Part shown: piece after piece, positions 1 to 4,900 of the stretch
Position numbering within the stretch: position 1 is the first letter of the stretch
Layout of the letters: every line of letters begins with the position of its first letter
Origin: Kiritimatiellia bacterium
GTDB taxonomy: Bacteria > Verrucomicrobiota > Kiritimatiellia > UBA8416 > JABMPJ01
DNA length: 7,490 bases
Assembly: GCA_029939545.1 (NCBI GenBank)
Contig: JAOZSS010000006.1
Location: forward strand, 1-7,490
Direction of reading: 5' to 3'
Notes under the pieces: generated by a model
The model's input: the letters and a program-made list of their open reading frames with translations, nothing else
Told to the model about the DNA's origin: nothing
Database searches by the model: none
Made by a program: the position numbers and the translations under genes

Positions 1-1457
1 GGCGATATGGCGACCGGGTTGGCGCCGACGCCGATGAAGATGCCGGTGGGCGGATCGATCGGCTTGCCGCCGACATCGTGGCCGTGGTTCAGGTTGGAGA
101 CCACCTGCGTGAGGCCGATCGCGTCGACGTCAAAGACACCGGTCGCGTCGGGGTAGTCGCCCAGCTTGGGCGGATCGCCGGTAATGATGAGAATATTGCG
201 CAGACCGGCGGCGTAGCCGCCGAGCATATCTGATTGCATCCCGATCAGATTGCGGTCGCGGCAGCAGTAGTGCAGGACGGTCTCGATCCCGACCTCGCGC
301 TCGATGGCCTCGGCGGCGATCATCGGCGAGACGCGCGCGCTGGCACGGGGTCCGTCGGGAATATTGATGGCGTCCACCCCGGCCTCGTGACAGTTGCGGG
401 CCTTCTGAAGCAGGTCCGACAGAACAAACGTACGCGGCGGCAGCAACTCCACAGAGGTGACTTTCTCACCGGCGGCGATACGCGCAGCAAAGCGCGACTT
501 CTCGGCCTGCGGCACGACCTCGACTTCGACGGCTTCAGCCTCAATGGCCCGGACTTCGATGTGCTTCTTGACGCGACTGAGCGACCTGACCGCCTTGGCG
601 GCCTGGCGGATGTGCTCAGGCGTGGTACCACAGCACCCCCCTACCCCGGCCACGCCCTGCTCGATCAGGCGCTTGGCGTACTCGGTGAAATACTCCGGAC
701 TGGTGAGATACATCATCCGGCCATCCACCTCGCGCGGCATACCAGCGTTCGGCATGGCAATGAACGGCTTGTGGGTCAAGGGCAGAGCCTGTTCTACCAT
801 CTCGAATGCGTTGGACGGCCCAATCCCGCAATTGAGGCCGATTCCGTCCACGTTGTCGTCCGCTTCCAGCGCCTGCACCATACGGTCCAGCGGCGTACCG
901 ACCGCCGTCATGCCCTCCGGCGTCACGGAGAAAGAGGCAAACACGGCCACCCCACAGCCTGCAGCCGCCGCGGCGGCAAGCTGCAGCTCTTCGAGGTGGG
1001 TGAAGGTTTCCAGAAAGATGACATCCACGCCGGCTTCCACCAGCGCACTGATCTGCTCGTCGAATGCCTCGTGCAGAACACCGCGATTGGACTCCGGCCA
1101 GAGCTGGCCCGGACCCAGACAGGGACCTACGGATCCGGCCACATAGCAGTCGTCCCCGGCGGCCTGACGCGCCAGGGCCACGGCGTGGCGATTGATCTCA
1201 GCCACCTTATCGCCGATACCATGCTCACCCAGCTTGATGGCGTTGGCGGCAAAGGTATTGGTCTCGATGACATCGGCCCCGGCCTCGACGTAGGCCTGGT
1301 GGACCTCCACGATCAGGTCGGGCCGCGACAGACAGAGCTCTTCGAAACATACATTAATAAAGACCCCGCGCGTATAGAGCGTGGTCCCCATCGCCCCGTC
1401 AAACACGAGTGGCGTTTCGTTGATGGTTTCAAGAAAAGGTTTCATGCTTTGTTCCAT
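1..1457 (-). CDS. Bifunctional homocysteine S-methyltransferase / 5,10-methylenetetrahydrofolate reductase (C-terminus off window)
   Basis: The visible 485 residues cover two enzymes fused in the order of Bacillus YitJ-type proteins. Residues about 10-295 form a homocysteine S-methyltransferase barrel: it opens with FDGAMGTTLYTRG (19-31), has an ETNTF motif (65-69), and carries the three zinc-ligand cysteines expected of the family, C210 in GLNCGIGP and C275/C276 in GGCCGTT. After a charged linker (about 296-320) a methylenetetrahydrofolate reductase domain begins: SVELLPPRTF (335-344) holds the expected catalytic Glu at 337, followed by CRDRNLIGMQSD (399-410) and the flavin/folate-site run ITGDPPKLGDYP (425-436). 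The family is usually a little over 600 residues, so roughly the last 120 are missing at the left edge. The cytoplasmic product supplies methionine by reducing methylene-THF and methylating homocysteine. The start at 1457 is preceded by AGGA four bases upstream; a second ATG at 1445 has GGA seven bases upstream and cannot be excluded. A rubredoxin frame lies 81 bp upstream on the same strand. The family call is firm; the precise methyl donor is inferred. Confidence 0.93.
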   Translation of the reverse strand, partial: MEQSMKPFLETINETPLVFDGAMGTTLYTRGVFINVCFEELCLSRPDLIVEVHQAYVEAGADVIETNTFAANAIKLGEHGIGDKVAEINRHAVALARQAAGDDCYVAGSVGPCLGPGQLWPESNRGVLHEAFDEQISALVEAGVDVIFLETFTHLEELQLAAAAAAGCGVAVFASFSVTPEGMTAVGTPLDRMVQALEADDNVDGIGLNCGIGPSNAFEMVEQALPLTHKPFIAMPNAGMPREVDGRMMYLTSPEYFTEYAKRLIEQGVAGVGGCCGTTPEHIRQAAKAVRSLSRVKKHIEVRAIEAEAVEVEVVPQAEKSRFAARIAAGEKVTSVELLPPRTFVLSDLLQKARNCHEAGVDAINIPDGPRASARVSPMIAAEAIEREVGIETVLHYCCRDRNLIGMQSDMLGGYAAGLRNILIITGDPPKLGDYPDATGVFDVDAIGLTQVVSNLNHGHDVGGKPIDPPTGIFIGVGANPVAIS

Positions 1458-1461
1458 TTTT

Positions 1462-1465
1462 TCCT
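1462..1465 (-). promoter_or_regulatory. Ribosome binding site of the methyltransferase/reductase gene
   Basis: The minus strand reads AGGA, then AAAA, then ATG at 1457. The spacing is short (4-5 bases) but the motif supports 1457 as the start. The alternative ATG at 1445 is preceded by GGA at spacing 7, so the true start could be four codons later. Confidence 0.5.
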
Positions 1466-1538
1466 GCAGATGTCTATCAGTTGTGCTGCGGCCCGCTCGG
1501 AGATCGGGCCCTACCTGCTCCGCGTGGGGCCAGAGTTC

Positions 1539-1698
1539 TCAGGCCAACGGATCAAACTGGTCCTTGGTGGCATAGCAGAGGGGACAACCCCACTCATCCG
1601 GCAAATCCTCAAACGTGGTCCCCGCCGGGATACTGTTCATCGGGTCCCCCGCAGCAGGATCATAGATGTAGCACCAGTTTAACACACAGATATTTCAT
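1539..1698 (-). pseudogene. Rubredoxin, frameshifted near codon 7
   Basis: A small iron electron carrier of the rubredoxin family is readable here but not in one frame. Beginning at the ATG at 1698, translation gives MKYLCVK and then runs out of frame to a stop at codon 13. In the next frame the rest of a rubredoxin appears: NWCYIYDPAAGDP, then IPAGTTFEDLPDEW, then GCPLC, then KDQFDPLA and a stop at 1539. The segment is 160 bases; dropping one base, most simply one A of the AAA run at 1680-1678, gives exactly 52 residues, the usual rubredoxin length. The second iron-ligand pair (CPLC, C38/C41 after correction) is canonical. The first pair is odd: it reads C-V-N-W-C, with Trp where the second Cys normally sits and Cys where Gly normally sits. 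The TTGCCGG-type core and the C-terminal KDQF signature make the family call safe. It may be a decaying gene, a sequencing or assembly error, or a functional variant; no in-frame ATG exists for the downstream frame, only a GTG that would omit the first cysteine. It precedes the methyltransferase/reductase gene on the same strand. Confidence 0.8.
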
Positions 1699-1704
1699 AG
1701 CCCG

Positions 1705-1733
1705 AGTGTTAGAAGATCGCCCCCACCTGTCAA
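1705..1733 (-). promoter_or_regulatory. Possible leftward promoter for rubredoxin and the methyltransferase/reductase
   Basis: The minus strand has a perfect TTGACA (1733-1728). Seventeen bases later lies AACACT (1710-1705), which matches only three of six positions of TATAAT, and TAACAC at spacing 16 is no better. Transcription from this site would begin very near the rubredoxin ATG at 1698, implying little or no leader, which fits the lack of a clear Shine-Dalgarno sequence there. The -35 box is good and the -10 box is weak. Confidence 0.3.
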
Positions 1734-1777
1734 TCAATCAAACCGAAGCGTGAAATGCCTGAGGGAGCTCGTCATCT

Positions 1778-1794
1778 GCGGGGAATTCCCCCGC
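1778..1794. repeat. GC-rich inverted repeat with GGGGAATTCCCC palindrome
   Basis: GGGGAATTCCCC at 1780-1791 is a perfect 12-bp palindrome. As RNA the site can also pair as GCGGGG (1778-1783) with CCCCGC (1789-1794) around a five-base loop. No T-tract follows on either strand, so it does not look like an intrinsic terminator. A protein-binding site is possible but unproven. Confidence 0.4.
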
Positions 1795-1898
1795 TTGCAC
1801 TATGCTCGCAACATTTCTTTCATCTCTCACTTGTCCTCGGCGAAGGAGGATCTGCGCAATCGGTCGGCTTGTCTTTCCTTGCTTTCCTCACATCATCC

Positions 1899-1922
1899 CG
1901 CTTGCTCCCGGAGCGAAAAGCG
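1899..1922. repeat. Interrupted dyad overlapping the rightward promoter spacer
   Basis: CGCTT (1899-1903) and GCTCC (1904-1908) are mirrored by GGAGC (1910-1914) and AAGCG (1918-1922), with a one-base centre and a three-base GAA bulge on the right arm. The dyad covers the putative -35 box and ends just before the putative -10 box of the rightward promoter, the usual place for a repressor operator. The operator role is inference. Confidence 0.4.
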
Positions 1923-1929
1923 GTACAAT
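1902..1929 (+). promoter_or_regulatory. Possible sigma70-type promoter for the giant coiled-coil gene
   Basis: TACAAT (1924-1929) matches five of six positions of the -10 consensus. TTGCTC (1902-1907) lies upstream at a 16-base spacing and matches three of six of the -35 consensus, including the leading TTG. Initiation would fall around 1936, giving a leader of about 60 bases that contains the hairpin at 1951-1972 and the ribosome binding site. Confidence 0.45.
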
Positions 1930-1950
1930 CCCTTGTTTCTGTTTCTCGGG

Positions 1951-1972
1951 TACTCGATGTGTCATTCGAGTA
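1951..1972 (+). repeat. Stem-loop in the leader of the giant coiled-coil gene
   Basis: TACTCGA (1951-1957) and TCGAGTA (1966-1972) form a perfect seven-pair stem around an eight-base loop. The stem ends 12 bases before the Shine-Dalgarno sequence. No T-run follows, so it is not an obvious terminator; it could affect translation or mRNA stability, or be a DNA-binding dyad. Confidence 0.45.
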
Positions 1973-1984
1973 GCGACTGATAAT

Positions 1985-1988
1985 GAGG
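1985..1988 (+). promoter_or_regulatory. Ribosome binding site of the giant coiled-coil gene
   Basis: GAGG lies seven bases before the ATG at 1996. Three in-frame stops (TAA, TGA and TGA) occupy the 15 bases before that ATG, so 1996 is the earliest possible ATG in this frame and the best-supported start. Confidence 0.7.
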
Positions 1989-1995
1989 TTGAGCT

Positions 1996-4900
1996 ATGGC
2001 GAAGAAGCGCCCTGTATCTAAGAAGAAGTCCGTAAAGAAGAAGGAAGCGAAGCAGGACACATGGTTTCTGAAGATCGACGAGGATTCGATCTTTGGCCCG
2101 GTTCCTCTGAGTGACCTTCGTGGATGGGCAGAGCAGGGCCGCGTGGCGCCGGGCAACGAGGTGTCGCCGGATCGCGAAAAGTGGTCGAAGGCCGAGGACA
2201 TCCCCGCGCTGAACATGCAATGGATGGTGGAGGTGGTCGATGGCGACCTCTACGGCCCCCTCAACATTCTGGCGATGGGCGATCTACTCGACGACGGCAC
2301 AATCCGCCTGGGCGGTGCGCTTTCCAATCCCACGACCGGCGAGACCACTACGGTGCGCGATAAGCTGGCCGACATCCTCCCTTCCCTCACGCCCCCGCCG
2401 CCGGCACCCGAGGTGGATACCGCCGCACTTGAAGCGGCAGAGAAGGAGCGCGAGAAGCTGGTCAAGGACCTGGCCAATGCACGCGATAAGCACGCCGAGC
2501 ATATCGAGGCTCTGAAAAAGCAGATCGGCGAGCTGGAGACCTCTGCGACCGAGGCCCGGTCGGAACGGGACGCCGCACGCGCCTCCGCGACGGCGGAGAG
2601 CAAGACGCTTGAGGTGGAACTCGACCAACGCGTAAAGAAGACCGAGTCGGCGCTGAAGCAAGCGCAGGACGAGCTGACCAAACAGCAGAACGCTCAGAAC
2701 GAGCGCGAAGCGAAACACGCCGCCAGGGAGAAAGAGCTGGAGGATGAAATCGCCGCCCTGCGCCGCGAAGCCGACGATGCGGCCCAGCAGGTACAGGCTC
2801 TGACCCGCGAGATTGAAGAGGAACGTTCACGTCACGCCACGGCCAAGACCCAGATCACGCAGCAGGAAGGCGACCTCACCGAGCGAATCGAATCCCTGCG
2901 CCAGGAATCTGCCAGGAACGCCGGGGCACTGGAGACGGCACGTTCCCAGCTTGAGAAAGCGCGCCAACAGTGTCGCAACCTGGAAGCCGACAGTCATGAT
3001 CGCCAGAAAGAACTGACCGACCGCATTGCGAGTCTTACGGCCGATGCCGCAGCTGAAGCCGACCGGATCGAAGCCGCCGAGAACGCCTTGGCCGCTGCGG
3101 AGGAAGCGCGCACCAAGGCCGAGACCAAGGCACGTGAACAGGTGGGACAACTCCAGGCGGAGTTAGAGGCGCTACAGAAATCGAGCAGCGCGACGACTTC
3201 CGAACTCGAGCAGGCACGCCAGGCCGTTGCCGCCCGCCAGGCGAAGGTGGACGAAATCAGCACCGAGGCCGAGCAGCGCCAGCAGGAGCTTGCCGCGCGC
3301 GTGACGGAACTCGAGGGCCGCAGCGAGGAGCAGCAGGCACGCATCGTCGATGCCACCACCTTGCTCGAAGCGCGCGAACGCGAAACGTCTGAGCTGCACG
3401 AGCGCAGCCAGTCGCGCGAGCAGAAACTCCAGATGCACATCGACGATCTGCGCAACCAAACCAGCGAGCATGTTGCCGAGCTGGAACAGGCACGGCGTGA
3501 TCTGGAAGAGGCTCAGGCACAGGGCGCGGAGCGCGAGCATCAGCTCCAGAGCGACATCAACAACCTGCAGCATGACATCGAGCAGCTCAAGGACGCGCTC
3601 GTCGCGAAGCAGGAAGCTCTCGAATCGGCCACTGCTGAAGCCGAAACCAAGCTGGCGCAGACCAGAGAGGCCGCGCGCAACCAGCTACAGAGCAAGGAAG
3701 CCGACCTCGCGCGCGCCGAAGCGGCACATGCCGAGGAGACAGAGGCGTCCATCCAGCGTCAGACCGAACTCGAAGCACAGGTGCATGAACTGGATGAAGC
3801 CCTGACGGCCAAGACGCATGACCTGGAATCCGCACGCTGTAAACTGGATAGCAAACAGGCTTATTTTGCGCAGGCCGAGTCCGACCATACCGCCGAGATC
3901 GAAGCGGCCCAACAGCGCCAAGACGAAAGTGAGGCCCAGATTCAGGAGCTGCAGGAAACGCTGGCGGCGAGGCTCAACGAGCTGGAAGTCGTTCGCAATG
4001 AGCTGCAAGGCAAGGAGAACGATCTTTCTCTGACCGCAGCCGCCCTGACTGAGCAGGCCCAAGCATCTAAGCAACGCCAGGACGCACTCGAGGTTCAGGT
4101 AGAGGAATTAAACGAGGCCCTGGCCGCCAGGGACCGTGAACTCGAGGCAGCGCGGGGCGATCTGCAGAGCAAGGAAGCCGACCTGAAACAAGCGAAGGAA
4201 GCCCTGTCTCGCGATGCCGAGGCAGCGCAACAGCGACAGGCTGAGATCCAGGGGCAGGTCAACGAGTTGAACGAGACGCTGGCTGCCCGTGTTACGGAAC
4301 TGGAGGCGCTTCAGCAGACGCTGGCGACGGAGCGGCAACAGACAGCGAAAGCGACCAAGGCGGCCGAGGCGGCACAGACAGGTCTCAGCGAAGAGCTCAA
4401 TGTCAGGCGCGGCGCCATGGAAGCGCTGCAGGCCGAGCTGGCACAGGTGCAGTCGGATGCGGCTGCCGCCGCAGAGCAGGCTTCCCTGTCGGAGGGTGAT
4501 CTGAACGAACAGATCGCCACACTCCAGGCAGAGCTCGAAGCCACGCGCGCCGAGAGACAGCGTACCGAACTCAATTTGCAGGCCGAACAGAGCCGCGTGG
4601 AGAACCTGAAAAGCCAGACCTTGGCCCGACAGGCCGAGATGCAGCAGCGCATCGATGCCACGTTATCCGAGCAACAGACTACGGCCGCCCAACTGGCCGA
4701 GGCCGAGGCGGCACTGGGTCGCGAGGTTGCCCGGGCTGAGAACCTGGTTGAACAAGGATACGTCAGGGAAGAGACCACGCGGACAGAGATTGAACACCTG
4801 CGCACGTACGCCGGTGAGGTCGCCGCGGAACTGGCGACAGTGCAGACCGAGCTCGACACCGAGCGCGGCGCGCATACCGACACGCGTAAGGGCGCCGAGA

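Larger units (their letters stand above)
1699..1995. other. Divergent intergenic region
   Basis: This 297-bp stretch separates the two divergent units. It differs from the flanking coding DNA: pyrimidine-rich on the plus strand between about 1800 and 1910, and with less of the GC-rich third-position pattern. Three overlapping short plus-strand frames between 1750 and 2035 exist, but none has a ribosome binding site, recognisable protein or coding-like composition, so I treat the region as non-coding. It contains the promoter candidates and inverted repeats listed separately. Confidence 0.7.

Noticed and set aside
1490..1510. Inverted repeat ggcccg/cgggcc downstream of the rubredoxin frame, considered as a terminator
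   Set aside because: The stem has only six pairs with a nine-base loop and no T-tract follows on the minus strand.
234..1682. 482-residue plus-strand open frame
   Set aside because: It lies antisense to the methyltransferase/reductase and the rubredoxin, both of which have clear family motifs. It has no recognisable protein features and is a GC-rich shadow frame.
1750..2035. Three overlapping short plus-strand frames of 72-77 residues in the intergenic region
   Set aside because: All three frames are open by chance. None has a Shine-Dalgarno sequence or recognisable protein, and two run into the leader signals or start codon region of the giant gene.
3350..3805. 151-residue plus-strand open frame overlapping the giant gene
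   Set aside because: It is an out-of-frame reading of the coiled-coil gene, rich in Arg, Ser and Pro, with no independent start signal.
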